This document shows, piece by piece, positions 1 through 6,991 of a DNA stretch of 7,666 nucleotides (its first letter is position 1; every line of letters starts with the position of its first letter). A program made the position numbers and the translations under genes. This stretch comes from Kiloniellales bacterium. GTDB taxonomy: Bacteria; Pseudomonadota; Alphaproteobacteria; Kiloniellales; JAKSDN01. The notes under the pieces were generated by a model. It was not told the origin of the DNA. It saw nothing but the letters and a program-made list of their open reading frames with translations, and did no database searches. The DNA lies in assembly GCA_022360075.1 (NCBI GenBank), contig JAKSDN010000556.1, positions 1 through 7,666 of the forward strand. The letters run 5' to 3'.

Positions 1-307
1 CAAGCGGCTCTACCTGATCGGGATCGACATCGCCGAGCCCGACTACGTCTATCTCTGGGCCCGCGATCTCGACCAGGGTCTCGGCCTCACCACGCCGCGC
101 GCCTATCGCCTGCCCTACAGCAAGCTCCTGCACCGCGAGGCGGAGGAGGCCGGCCACAAGCTGCGCAAGCGCATTCCCGTGATCGGCGAGATCGACGCGC
201 TGCCCAACGCCGGCCTCACTGCCGCCGACGGCGAAGCGACGACGGTCAAGACGCCGAGCGTCCGTTTTGTCGATGCGCCCGAAGGGCTGGTGCCGTTGAA
301 GGATTGA
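1..307 (+). CDS. C-terminal end of an unrecognised protein (partial, 5' end outside window)
   Basis: An open frame enters from the left edge (first whole codon at position 2) and ends at TGA 305-307, giving about 101 residues. Codon usage is strongly GC-rich at third positions, as in the other genes here, which supports real coding. The visible part begins KRLYLIGIDIAEPDYVYLWA, continues with a basic, polar stretch (TTPRAYRLPYSKLLHREAEE) that could form an amphipathic helix, and ends in an Ala/Thr/Val-rich tail finishing VPLKD. No membrane segment, metal motif or nucleotide-binding motif is visible in this fragment. I do not recognise the family and assign no function. The gene converges on the transporter cluster, with 338 bp of palindrome-containing spacer between the two stop codons, so it is probably not functionally tied to the transporter. 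Confidence 0.75.
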   Translation, partial: KRLYLIGIDIAEPDYVYLWARDLDQGLGLTTPRAYRLPYSKLLHREAEEAGHKLRKRIPVIGEIDALPNAGLTAADGEATTVKTPSVRFVDAPEGLVPLKD

Positions 308-330
308 GGGTTGGGGTTAACACCAATCCC

Positions 331-356
331 CTCATCCTTCGACAGGCTCAGAACAC
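331..356 (+). repeat. Half copy of a dispersed extragenic palindrome
   Basis: The stretch contains CTCATCCTTCGACAGGCTCA, the left part of a common bacterial dispersed palindrome whose full form would continue into GGATGAGG. Here the right part is degenerate (GAACACG), so the hairpin cannot close. It resembles the CCTCATCCT / CTTCGA modules of the complete element at 396-525 and is probably a decayed relative. That this is a known dispersed type rests on memory, not on a search. Confidence 0.5.
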
Positions 357-395
357 GTCAATTTGTCGGGTGGGACCTTTGGAAAGCGCTGCATG

Positions 396-525
396 ACCAC
401 TGTGCGTCCTTCGAGACGCGCCCTGTCGGACGCTCCTCAGGATGAGGTGAATCGAGGATGGCATAAAGGAAGAACCTCATCCTGAGGAGCCCTCGAAGAG
501 GGCGTCTCGAAGGATGCACGGTGGT
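396..525. repeat. Large imperfect inverted repeat (REP/BIME-like extragenic palindrome)
   Basis: The left arm 396-448 and right arm 474-525 are near-perfect reverse complements around a 25-bp centre. Shared blocks are ACCAC-GTGC, TCCTTCGAGACGC and CTCCTCAGGATGAGGT. The arms differ by a few substitutions and a small indel in the middle (about 420-433 against 489-502). Each arm carries its own small internal symmetry (CTTCGAG and CCTCAGGATGAGG), so cruciform or multi-hairpin RNA forms are possible. It lies between two convergent stop codons, a usual place for repetitive extragenic palindromes, where it could stabilise 3' ends or aid termination from both sides. The structure is seen directly; the family assignment and role are inferred. 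Confidence 0.75.
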
Positions 526-645
526 AATCCAAGTCCGAACCAACAGCTTCACAAGTCTTCGGCAAAAAGGCCCTGAATACTGGTGAACGCCATGCATGGA
601 CGCCTGCGCCGCCTAATCGTATAGGACTCGCGCCACGATCACCCC

Positions 646-2733
646 TCACCGCCGCCGCCAGGCCTGCGTGCGCCGGCTGAGTGCGCGCGAGACTCCCACG
701 TGCAGCAGGCGCACGAAGGCGTTGGTGTAGAAGATCATCATGCCCATGGCCGCCGCTGGCGCGATGTCGCCCGCGTCATCCATGTTGAGCACGGCGACCG
801 AGGCGAGCGTCGAGTCCGGACTGTAGAGGAAAACCACGGCCGAGACCGTGGTGAGCGCGTTGACGAAGAGATAGATCCAGATGTCGAGGATCGCCGGCAG
901 GCAGACCGGCACCGTCACGCGGCCGAACACTTTGGTGAAGGGCTGCTTGAGCGAGGCCGAGACAGCCTCGAACTCGGCGTCCATCTGCTTGAGCGCCGTC
1001 ACCGCGGTCAGGTGCGCGACCGTGTAGAAGTGGGTGATGGTGCAGACCACCAGGATCGCCATGGTCTGGTAGAGAAAGCTCAGCGGATTGGTCGGGTCGT
1101 TGAAGAAGAAGATGTAGGAGAGGCCCAAGACCATGCCGGGAATGGCCATGGGCATCATGGCGAGGAACTGGAAAGCCGAGCGGCCGCTGTTGAAGCCACG
1201 GCCCTTCTCGACCATGTAGGCGCCGACGAAGACGACCACCGTGCCGATGAAGGCGGTGTAGAGCCCCAGACGGATCGAGTTGCCGTAGGAATCCCAGCCG
1301 CCGCCGTCCATGACGTCGAAGTTGTAGTTGTTCAGGCTGAGGCTGAGGTCGTAGGGCCAGAACTTGATCAGCGCCGCATACTGGCAGACCGCCAGGATGC
1401 CGATGATGAATACGGCGATGGCGCAGCAACAGACCAGCATCAGCCGGTCGAAGCCGGGGTTCGGCTGGGGCTGATAAGGCACGGCGCGGGCCGACAGCAA
1501 GGCGACCTGCTTCTTCTGCACGATCCGATCGATCGAGAAGGCGATCATGGCCGGGATCAGGAGCACGACGCTCACCACCGCGCCCATCTCGAAGTTCTGC
1601 TGGCCGATCACCTGCTTGTAGATATCGACCGCCAGGACGTTGTACTGCCCGCCGATCACCTTGGGCGCGCCGAAATCGGTGATCACCAGGTTGAAGACGA
1701 CGAAGGCTGCGGAGATCAGGCCGTAGCGGGCGCCCGGCAGCGTCACGGTCCAGAAGATCTTGGGCTTGGGCGCGCGCAAGGCCACGGCGGCCTCGTAGAG
1801 CCGGGCATCGGAGATCGACAGCGCCGTGATGATGATGATCAGAGCGTGCGGGAAGGTGAAGAACACGGCCGCGATCACGATGCCGATCGGCCCGTAGATC
1901 TCGGTCGGACCGTAGGCGCCGTTGATCAGGGCCTGCCACAGCCAGGCCACGTTGTCGGCCCCGAAGATGCTTTCCAAAATCTTCAAGACCAGGCTCTGCT
2001 TGCCGAAGAGATAGACCAGCGCGATGCCCGGCAGCAGCGAGGGCACCAGGATCGGGATCATGGCGACGGTCTTGAAGGTGCCCTTGAAGCGCATGCAGCT
2101 TCGGGTCAGGGCATAGGCGTAGAGGAAGGCAAGTCCAACCGTCACGACCGTGCTGACCGCCGCGATCAGAAGGCTGTTGTAGATCGATCGGAACAGCGCC
2201 GGCGTCGAGAAGTATTCGACGTAATTGCGCAGGCCCAGCGTCGCCGCAGGGCGGATCAGCACGCGCCGGAAATCGTTGCTCGTGAGCTCGACCCAGTCGC
2301 TGCCGGTCACCGCCTCGCCCTTGACGATGAAGCCGCCCGTCGTCTCCTGGCTGTTGCGGATGCGATAGAGGGTTGGCGCCTGGAAGCTGAAGTCGGGAAA
2401 GAGGTCGACCGGCGAGAAGCGGTCGTTGGCCGAGGCCGCGAGCTGATCGCGGGTCAGGATCTCCAGTTGCTCGGCCAGGGCGAGGGCCGTCACGGTCTCG
2501 CCCCACCCCGCGCCCTCGTCGACCTGAAGCTCGATGCGGTCGAGCTCGAAGGCGTAGGTCTCCGCCGACTTCGACATCATCGTGTAGAGCGGGAAGGCGA
2601 GCGTGATCAGCAGGTAAAGGCCGATCACGCCCATGAAGGCGCGCATGATCCAGTCGTCGCGCCCGAGCTTGGGCTTGACCAGAGGCGCAGCGCCGGGCTC
2701 TGCCCGGCCGCCCGGCAGAGTCAGGCTAACCAT
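646..2733 (-). CDS. phnU2: AEP-type ABC transporter permease, two fused permease domains
   Basis: This 695-residue inner-membrane permease is of the putative 2-aminoethylphosphonate class (PhnU2, FbpB-like fold with two permease halves in one chain). A cytoplasmic N-terminus (DDWIMR) precedes TM1 at about 31-53. A polar, probably periplasmic segment covers about 54-180, then the first half runs from about 183 to 405 and the second from about 430 to 685. Both halves carry the EAA loop that docks on the ATPase: YEAAVALRAPKPKIF at 313-327 with TLP at 331-333, and FEAVSASLKQPFTKVF at 588-603 with TVP at 607-609. Fused permeases of this family are, from memory, nearer 550 residues; the excess is the TM1-TM2 segment. 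The ATG at 2731-2733 overlaps the end of the ATPase gene by 8 bp and no Shine-Dalgarno is visible, which suggests translational coupling. AEP as substrate is inferred from family resemblance; another phosphonate or small organic anion is possible. Confidence 0.9.
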   Translation of the reverse strand: MVSLTLPGGRAEPGAAPLVKPKLGRDDWIMRAFMGVIGLYLLITLAFPLYTMMSKSAETYAFELDRIELQVDEGAGWGETVTALALAEQLEILTRDQLAASANDRFSPVDLFPDFSFQAPTLYRIRNSQETTGGFIVKGEAVTGSDWVELTSNDFRRVLIRPAATLGLRNYVEYFSTPALFRSIYNSLLIAAVSTVVTVGLAFLYAYALTRSCMRFKGTFKTVAMIPILVPSLLPGIALVYLFGKQSLVLKILESIFGADNVAWLWQALINGAYGPTEIYGPIGIVIAAVFFTFPHALIIIITALSISDARLYEAAVALRAPKPKIFWTVTLPGARYGLISAAFVVFNLVITDFGAPKVIGGQYNVLAVDIYKQVIGQQNFEMGAVVSVVLLIPAMIAFSIDRIVQKKQVALLSARAVPYQPQPNPGFDRLMLVCCCAIAVFIIGILAVCQYAALIKFWPYDLSLSLNNYNFDVMDGGGWDSYGNSIRLGLYTAFIGTVVVFVGAYMVEKGRGFNSGRSAFQFLAMMPMAIPGMVLGLSYIFFFNDPTNPLSFLYQTMAILVVCTITHFYTVAHLTAVTALKQMDAEFEAVSASLKQPFTKVFGRVTVPVCLPAILDIWIYLFVNALTTVSAVVFLYSPDSTLASVAVLNMDDAGDIAPAAAMGMMIFYTNAFVRLLHVGVSRALSRRTQAWRRR

Positions 2734-3859
2734 CGACCGCGGCGCCGGGATAGATGCGGATGCGCTCGCGCGGCATGACCACCGGCAGCGCCGCGCCCGG
2801 CTCGAGCGACAGGCGGCGCACCAGATTGATCGAGAGATCGGCGCGCAGACCTTCGGGCGGCACGCCCTCGCAGCTCAGATGGGCGCGATAGAAGGAGCCG
2901 AGGAACTCCATGCCCGCGATCTCGACCGGAAAGGCGTTCTCCTCGTCGCCCGCCACGCCTTGAACCAGTATGTCCTCGGGACGGATCGCCACCGTGACGT
3001 CGCTGCCCTGGTCGAGGCCGTCGGAGGCGCAGGCGAGCTCGACCGCGCCCAGGCGCACCTGTCCCGGCCCGACGACGCGTCCGGGCAGGAAGTTCATGGT
3101 GCCGATGAAATCGGCGACGAAGGCCGTCGCCGGCTCGCGGTAGATCTGCAGCGGCGTGCCCACCTGCTCGATCACGCCCTGGTTCATCACCACGATGCGG
3201 TCGGCCATGGTCAAGGCCTCTTCCTGGTCGTGGGTGACCATGACCGTGGTCACGCCGAGGCGGCGCTGCAGCGTCTTGATCTCGTGACGCAGGTGGACGC
3301 GGACCTTGGCGTCCAGGGCCGAGAGCGGCTCGTCCAACAGCAGTAGGCCCGGCGAGGTGGCCAAGGCCCTGGCCAGGGCGACGCGCTGCTGCTGACCGCC
3401 GGAGAGCTGGGCGGGATACTTGTCGCCCTGATCCGGCAGGCCGACCGTCTCCAGGAGTTCTCGCACGCGGCTTTCGATCTTCGGCTTGTCCACGCGCCGG
3501 TTCTCGAGGCCGTAGGCGACGTTCTTCTTGACGGTTAGATTGGGAAACAGCGCATAGGACTGAAACACGATCCCGAAGTCGCGCTCCGAGGGCGGCAGAG
3601 CGGAGATGTCGCGGCCAGACTGCTGCACGCTGCCGCGGGTCTGGATGTCGAGTCCGGCGATGGCGCGCAGCAGCGTCGTCTTGCCGCAGCCCGACGGCCC
3701 CAGGAAACAAACGAACTCGCCTTCATTGATGTCGAGCGAGATGTCGTCGAGGGCAGTGAAGTCACCGAAGCGCTTGGTGACCTGCCGGATCTCAAGATAG
3801 GCGGCCGGCATCGCCTCGCCGTTCGATCCGACCGGCTCGTTGGGCATCGCCTGGCTCAT
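2726..3859 (-). CDS. phnT2: AEP-type ABC transporter ATP-binding protein
   Basis: This is the cytoplasmic ATPase that powers the importer; 377 residues from the preferred ATG at 3857-3859 (MSQAMPNEP). Counting from that ATG, the motifs in order are Walker A GPSGCGKT (54-61), Q-loop Gln in FQSYALFP (100), ABC signature LSGGQQQR (152-159), Walker B LLLLDEP (172-178), D-loop SALD and H-loop His in VTHDQEEA (210). A TOBE-like domain of about 110 residues follows (IRPEDI near 293-298), as in the CysA/PotA/FbpC group. All catalytic residues are intact. An in-frame TTG at 3875-3877 would add six residues, but GGGAGG lies inside that extension, seven bases before the ATG, so the ATG is the better start. 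The 3' end overlaps the permease gene by 8 bp. The ATPase alone does not reveal the substrate; the PhnT2 name follows from the neighbouring binding protein and permease. Confidence 0.92.
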   Translation of the reverse strand: MSQAMPNEPVGSNGEAMPAAYLEIRQVTKRFGDFTALDDISLDINEGEFVCFLGPSGCGKTTLLRAIAGLDIQTRGSVQQSGRDISALPPSERDFGIVFQSYALFPNLTVKKNVAYGLENRRVDKPKIESRVRELLETVGLPDQGDKYPAQLSGGQQQRVALARALATSPGLLLLDEPLSALDAKVRVHLRHEIKTLQRRLGVTTVMVTHDQEEALTMADRIVVMNQGVIEQVGTPLQIYREPATAFVADFIGTMNFLPGRVVGPGQVRLGAVELACASDGLDQGSDVTVAIRPEDILVQGVAGDEENAFPVEIAGMEFLGSFYRAHLSCEGVPPEGLRADLSINLVRRLSLEPGAALPVVMPRERIRIYPGAAVDG

Positions 3860-3866
3860 GCTACGG

Positions 3867-3872
3867 CCTCCC
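3867..3872 (-). promoter_or_regulatory. Ribosome-binding site GGGAGG that sets the ATPase start
   Basis: On the minus strand GGGAGG is followed by the 7-base spacer CCGTAGC and then ATG at 3857-3859. It sits downstream of the alternative TTG (3875-3877), which makes the longer protein unlikely. Confidence 0.75.
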
Positions 3873-3924
3873 TGCAAAGGCTCGAGACCGAGGGTAACAC
3901 CGTCTGCCGACGGCGAGAAAGCAA

Positions 3925-3957
3925 CCGGCCGTCACCACATGCCGAGGTGACGGCCGG
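3925..3957 (-). terminator. Strong intercistronic stem-loop between binding-protein and ATPase genes
   Basis: CCGGCCGTCACC (3925-3936) pairs perfectly with GGTGACGGCCGG (3946-3957) around a 9-base loop, a GC-rich 12-bp stem starting 34 bases after the binding-protein stop codon. In the direction of transcription the stem is followed by TTGCTTTCTCG, which is pyrimidine-rich but not a proper T run. It therefore looks like a leaky attenuator or a 3'-end stabiliser rather than a full terminator. Such elements commonly allow more binding protein than membrane components to be made from one operon. A small second hairpin (CCGTC/GACGG, 3900-3913) lies just beyond it. The structure is seen directly; the function is inferred. 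Confidence 0.65.
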
Positions 3958-3990
3958 ATGGTACTTCTCGTGCCGAAACAGTGACGCGCT

Positions 3991-5028
3991 TTAGCTCTTG
4001 GGCTCGGACTTGGCGTCGAAGCGGCTCTGCCACTCCTTGAGGATGGCCTTACGGTTCTTGGCCGACCACTCGAAATCGTTATCGATCATCGCCTCGACGA
4101 TGCCGTCGGGGAAATGCTCGACCGGTTTGGCAAGCTCTGTGATGGCGATCACGGCGTAGCCCTCGTTGTAGAGCTTGTTCGCCTTCTCGGTGATCGACCA
4201 GTCGACCAGCTTCTTGGCGGCCTCGAGCTTGTCCGTGCCCCTGACGATGGCCGTGGCCTCCATGTCCCAGCCGATGCCCTCGGCGGGAACCACGATTTCG
4301 ATCGGCGCGCCCTGGGCCTTGGACTTGGCCCCGCGGAAGGCGAAGGAGATGCCGATCGGGATCTCGCCCGCGGCGGCCTGCTTGCAGGGCTTGGAGCCCG
4401 AATGGGTGTAGTGGCTGATGTTGTCGTGCAGCTTGCCCATGTAGTCCCAGCCGCCGTCTTCGCCCTTCATCTGCAGCCAGCTCGAGACGCTGAGGAAGCC
4501 GGTGCCCGAGGAGTTGGGATTGGGCATGGCGAGATGGCCTTGATAGACCGGCTTGGTCAGATCCGCCCAGGAGGCCGGCAGCGGCAGGCCGTACTTCTTG
4601 GCCTCGACCGTGTTGTAGCAGATCGCCGAGACCCAGGCGTCCATGCCGGTCCAATAGGGCGGGTCGTCCTTGTCGACGAACTTCGGATCGAGCTTCTCGA
4701 GGCCGGCCGGGGCATAGGGCTCCAGCATGCCCTCGCCCTTCATCAGCAGGAGCGAGGTGGCGGCCAGGCCCCAGATCACATCGGCCTGCGGGTTGTTCTT
4801 CTCGGCCAGCAGCTTCGCCGTGACGATGCCGGTCGAATCGCGGACCCACTTGATCTCGATGTCCGGATAGTCCTCGTTGAAGGCGGCGGCGTAGCGCTTG
4901 AGGTCCTCGGCCTCGACGGCGGTGTAGACCGTCAGCTCGGTCTTGGCCCAGACCTGGCTCGAAATCAGGGCGACGGCAGCCGTCGCGATCATGCCGGTGG
5001 CAAACCGGCTCAAACGTGCTTGTCTCAT
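3991..5028 (-). CDS. phnS2: Periplasmic 2-aminoethylphosphonate-binding protein of ABC importer
   Basis: This 345-residue extracytoplasmic solute-binding protein should capture AEP or a similar phosphonate for the importer. A Sec signal peptide is clear: basic MRQARLSR, a hydrophobic core TGMIATAAVALISS, and probable cleavage after VWA (residue 28). The mature protein starts with the type-2 periplasmic binding fold strand ELTVYTAVEAEDLKRY (31-46). It continues with blocks I associate with the PhnS2 family: RDSTGIVTAKLLAEK (63-77), DVIWGLAATSLLLMK (83-97), GMDAWVSAICYNT (128-140), MPNPNSSGTGFL (168-179), THSGSKPCKQAAAGE (208-222) and GWDMEATAIV (253-262). Two cysteines in the mature part (137, 215) could form a disulfide; I see no lipobox. 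The ATG at 5026-5028 has GAGGA five bases and AAGGAG eleven bases upstream. The nearest alternatives are Fe(III)-, thiamine- or putrescine-type binding proteins, but the serine/glycine motifs fit the phosphonate group better. Confidence 0.9.
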   Translation of the reverse strand: MRQARLSRFATGMIATAAVALISSQVWAKTELTVYTAVEAEDLKRYAAAFNEDYPDIEIKWVRDSTGIVTAKLLAEKNNPQADVIWGLAATSLLLMKGEGMLEPYAPAGLEKLDPKFVDKDDPPYWTGMDAWVSAICYNTVEAKKYGLPLPASWADLTKPVYQGHLAMPNPNSSGTGFLSVSSWLQMKGEDGGWDYMGKLHDNISHYTHSGSKPCKQAAAGEIPIGISFAFRGAKSKAQGAPIEIVVPAEGIGWDMEATAIVRGTDKLEAAKKLVDWSITEKANKLYNEGYAVIAITELAKPVEHFPDGIVEAMIDNDFEWSAKNRKAILKEWQSRFDAKSEPKS

Positions 5029-5060
5029 GGATATCCTCGCTCCTTGCTGGTCTTTGCGGC

Positions 5061-5091
5061 GGCAGGTCTCGCCGATGGCGCGAGACCCGCC
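5061..5091 (-). promoter_or_regulatory. Stem-loop in the leader of the binding-protein gene
   Basis: GGTCTCGC (5065-5072) pairs with GCGAGACC (5080-5087) around a 7-base loop. The stem extends by three more pairs (5061-5063 with 5089-5091) beyond one A-C mismatch. It lies about 15 bases before the ribosome-binding site of the binding-protein gene and about 70 bases after the Na/Pi gene stop. No T run follows in the transcribed direction, so a terminator is unlikely. It could be a leader structure protecting or modulating the downstream message. I found no convincing promoter and no good tandem PhoB box in the 132-bp gap. Confidence 0.45.
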
Positions 5092-5160
5092 TTGCCTCTG
5101 CCCGCTTTATGCGGCGCTCTTATCCCACGAGACTGTTACGGTTTTAGACGCCCTGCGCAA

Positions 5161-6876
5161 TTAGGAAAGCCGTCCAAGGGTCGGACCGAAGGAGACCTTG
5201 GCTTCGGAGGCTTCCACCTTGTCCCTGGCCCGCCGCTTCAGGCGGCTGCTCCGCAGCTCCCCCCGCTCATCGAGGATCGGGTAGGCGACCGACGTCAGGT
5301 GGGAGTTGATGCGCTTGAGGTCCCGCAGGATGTCGAGATGCAGGGCGCTGGTCTCGATGGTCTCGATAACGCCGCTGCGCAAGCGCTCGAAGTGCTGTTC
5401 GCTGCCCAAACGCTCCAGGTCGCGGAAGCGGTCCTTCTCGGCGATCAGCTTGCGCGCCGTGGCCGGATCGCCCGAGACGAAGACGCTCATGGCGAGCTTC
5501 ATCTGGGCCATGACGCGCCCGTGCAGCGTCTCGATCTCGCGCCAGCCCTCGTCGGAGAAGCTCAGCTTGTGGCGGGCCTTCTTGGCCGCGAGCTCGAGCA
5601 GGTTCTTGTCGATGATGTCGCCGATGTGCTCCAGGTTCGTGGTGAAGGTCACCAGCTCGACCGAGCGCTGCCCCTCCTCCTCGTCGAGCTCGTCGCCGCT
5701 CACTTTGGCCAGGTAGAGCTTGATCTCCAGGTGCAGGCGATCCACCTCGTCGTCGAGCTTGGAGAGCTGGCCCAAGAGCTTGGTGTCGTCGTGGCGAAAG
5801 ACCTCGATCGTCCCGCGCAGCATGGTCTCGACCTTGTCGGCCAGGTGCAGCACCTCGCGCGTCGCGCAGGCCAGCGCGACCGCCGGCGTGCCGATGGCCG
5901 AGCTGTCGAGGTACTTGGGCGCCGCCTCGCCCTCCGACTCCGCCGGCGCCGGGCAGAGGCGCTCCGTCAGCCGGGCCATGATGCCGGTCAAGGGCAGGAA
6001 GACCGCGGCCAGTGCCAAGTTGAAGGCCGTGTGGAAATTGGCGATCTGCCGGGCGGGATCGTCATCGAGGGCGGCGAGCAGCGGCATCAGGAAGTCGATG
6101 GCCGGCAGGACCGCCAGGGCACCCAAGAGGCGAAACAGCAAGTTGCCCAAGGGGATGCGCCGGGCTTGCGGCACGCTCTTGAAAACCAGCGCCAGCGGGA
6201 TCAGCCCCGAGCCGACATTGGCGCCCAGCACCAAGGCGAAGCCGAGCCCCAAGGGAAGGACGCCGGTCAGCGTCAGGCTCATGATCAACAAGACCATCGC
6301 GACGCTGGAGTGGAAGAGCCACGTCAGCAAGGCGGCGAGCAGCACGGCCAGGACCGGGTCCGCCGCGAGCGGCGCCAGGACGACCTTGAGGGCCGCGCTG
6401 TCGCGCAGGGGATCGGAGGCCGCGACGATCAGCGCGAGCGCCAGCAGAAGCAGCCCGAGCCCGATCGCGACCCTGCCGAGATGCCGGCGCAGCGGCGCCT
6501 CGGAACTCATGAAGCTCGCCACGCCGATCAGGATCAGAAGCGGCGAGGCCCAGGCGAGGTCGAAGGAGAGAAGCTGCACGACCAAGGTCGAGCCGATGTC
6601 GGCGCCCAACATCAGGGCCAGGCCTGCGGAGACGGCGAGGAGGCCGCGCGAGGCGAAGGAGACCGCCAGCAAGGCGGTCGCCGTCGAGCTCTGCAGGAGA
6701 GCCGAAATCCCGACCCCGATGCCGAGCGCGGTCAAGCGGTTCCGGGTAAAGCGACCCAGGCTGCGACGCAATTCGGCCCCATAGGCGCGCATCACGCCGG
6801 TGCGCACCATGCGGGTCGCCCAAAGCAGCAGGGCCACCCCGCCCGCCAGATTCAAGATAAGCAAATGGCCTGACAC
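5161..6876 (-). CDS. Na/Pi-cotransporter family protein with C-terminal PhoU-like domain
   Basis: This 571-residue inner-membrane protein is of the NptA/YjbB class (COG1283), which moves inorganic phosphate; E. coli YjbB is known to export it. The membrane part (about 1-305) shows the inverted duplicated core. Repeat one has LLQSSTATALL (60-70) and GADIGSTL (91-98). Repeat two has LFHSSVAMVLL (187-197) and GANVGSGLIP (218-227). Repeat two carries HSS where the classic motif is QSS. After an acidic linker (310-320), residues about 330-540 are helical and PhoU-like, with the metal-type motif LEHIGDIIDK (415-424) and a second, DILRDLKRI (515-523). A basic tail follows. The start is GTG at 6874-6876, with AAGGAGG nine bases upstream. 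It is the first gene of the leftward cluster, 132 bp before the binding-protein gene. Import versus export cannot be decided from sequence; beside a phosphonate importer, release of surplus phosphate is a reasonable guess. Confidence 0.9.
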   Translation of the reverse strand: MSGHLLILNLAGGVALLLWATRMVRTGVMRAYGAELRRSLGRFTRNRLTALGIGVGISALLQSSTATALLAVSFASRGLLAVSAGLALMLGADIGSTLVVQLLSFDLAWASPLLILIGVASFMSSEAPLRRHLGRVAIGLGLLLLALALIVAASDPLRDSAALKVVLAPLAADPVLAVLLAALLTWLFHSSVAMVLLIMSLTLTGVLPLGLGFALVLGANVGSGLIPLALVFKSVPQARRIPLGNLLFRLLGALAVLPAIDFLMPLLAALDDDPARQIANFHTAFNLALAAVFLPLTGIMARLTERLCPAPAESEGEAAPKYLDSSAIGTPAVALACATREVLHLADKVETMLRGTIEVFRHDDTKLLGQLSKLDDEVDRLHLEIKLYLAKVSGDELDEEEGQRSVELVTFTTNLEHIGDIIDKNLLELAAKKARHKLSFSDEGWREIETLHGRVMAQMKLAMSVFVSGDPATARKLIAEKDRFRDLERLGSEQHFERLRSGVIETIETSALHLDILRDLKRINSHLTSVAYPILDERGELRSSRLKRRARDKVEASEAKVSFGPTLGRLS

Positions 6877-6885
6877 CGGGCCTCG

Positions 6886-6892
6886 CCTCCTT
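6886..6892 (-). promoter_or_regulatory. Ribosome-binding site AAGGAGG supporting a GTG start
   Basis: AAGGAGG on the minus strand is followed by a 9-base spacer (CGAGGCCCG) and GTG at 6874-6876. This decides the start of the Na/Pi-type gene, because no ATG is better placed. Confidence 0.75.
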
Positions 6893-6991
6893 GCCGTTGT
6901 GATGAGGTCTTCTTCCCGATATCAATCACATCCGCGATATCAGGACGCTCCCGCCCCGTCGATCTCGGGCGGGATGAAAGTGTCGACTCCG

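Larger units (their letters stand above)
308..645. other. Non-coding spacer between two convergent genes
   Basis: This spacer separates the plus-strand stop at 305-307 from the minus-strand stop at 646-648. It contains a half repeat (331-356), a large palindrome (396-525) and a short perfect palindrome CCATGCATGG (590-599). The small open frames in it derive from the palindrome arms and show no ribosome-binding site or coding bias, so I see no gene. No GC stem followed by a clear T run was found for either gene. Confidence 0.7.

Noticed and set aside
301..330. Weak hairpin GGGTTGG/CCAATCCC just after the first gene
   Set aside because: The seven-pair stem has a bulge and no T run follows, so I do not call a terminator.
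396..525. Possible CRISPR array, attachment site or insertion-sequence end
   Set aside because: There is one inverted pair only, no regularly spaced direct repeats, no transposase and no target duplication visible.
358..649. Small minus-strand open frames of 70-79 codons over the palindrome
   Set aside because: They derive from the repeat arms and have no ribosome-binding site or coding bias.
700..2778. 692-codon plus-strand open frame opposite the permease gene
   Set aside because: The translation is dominated by His, Asp, Arg, Gly and Glu in a pattern typical of the complement of GC-rich codons, with no domain or ribosome-binding site; the minus-strand permease explains the DNA.
2721..3710. 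Minus-strand open frames overlapping the ATPase gene in other frames
   Set aside because: Arg/Pro/Gly-rich frameshift shadows; the ATPase frame has every conserved ABC motif.
5131..5148. CTGTTAC-like sequence that might be half a PhoB box
   Set aside because: The second 7-mer at the required 11-base spacing does not match, so a PhoB site is not supported.
4114..6873. 919-codon plus-strand open frame spanning the binding-protein and Na/Pi genes
   Set aside because: It crosses two well-supported minus-strand genes and the gap between them, and its composition is low-complexity Arg/Gln/Gly/Asp. It is a shadow of third-position GC bias.
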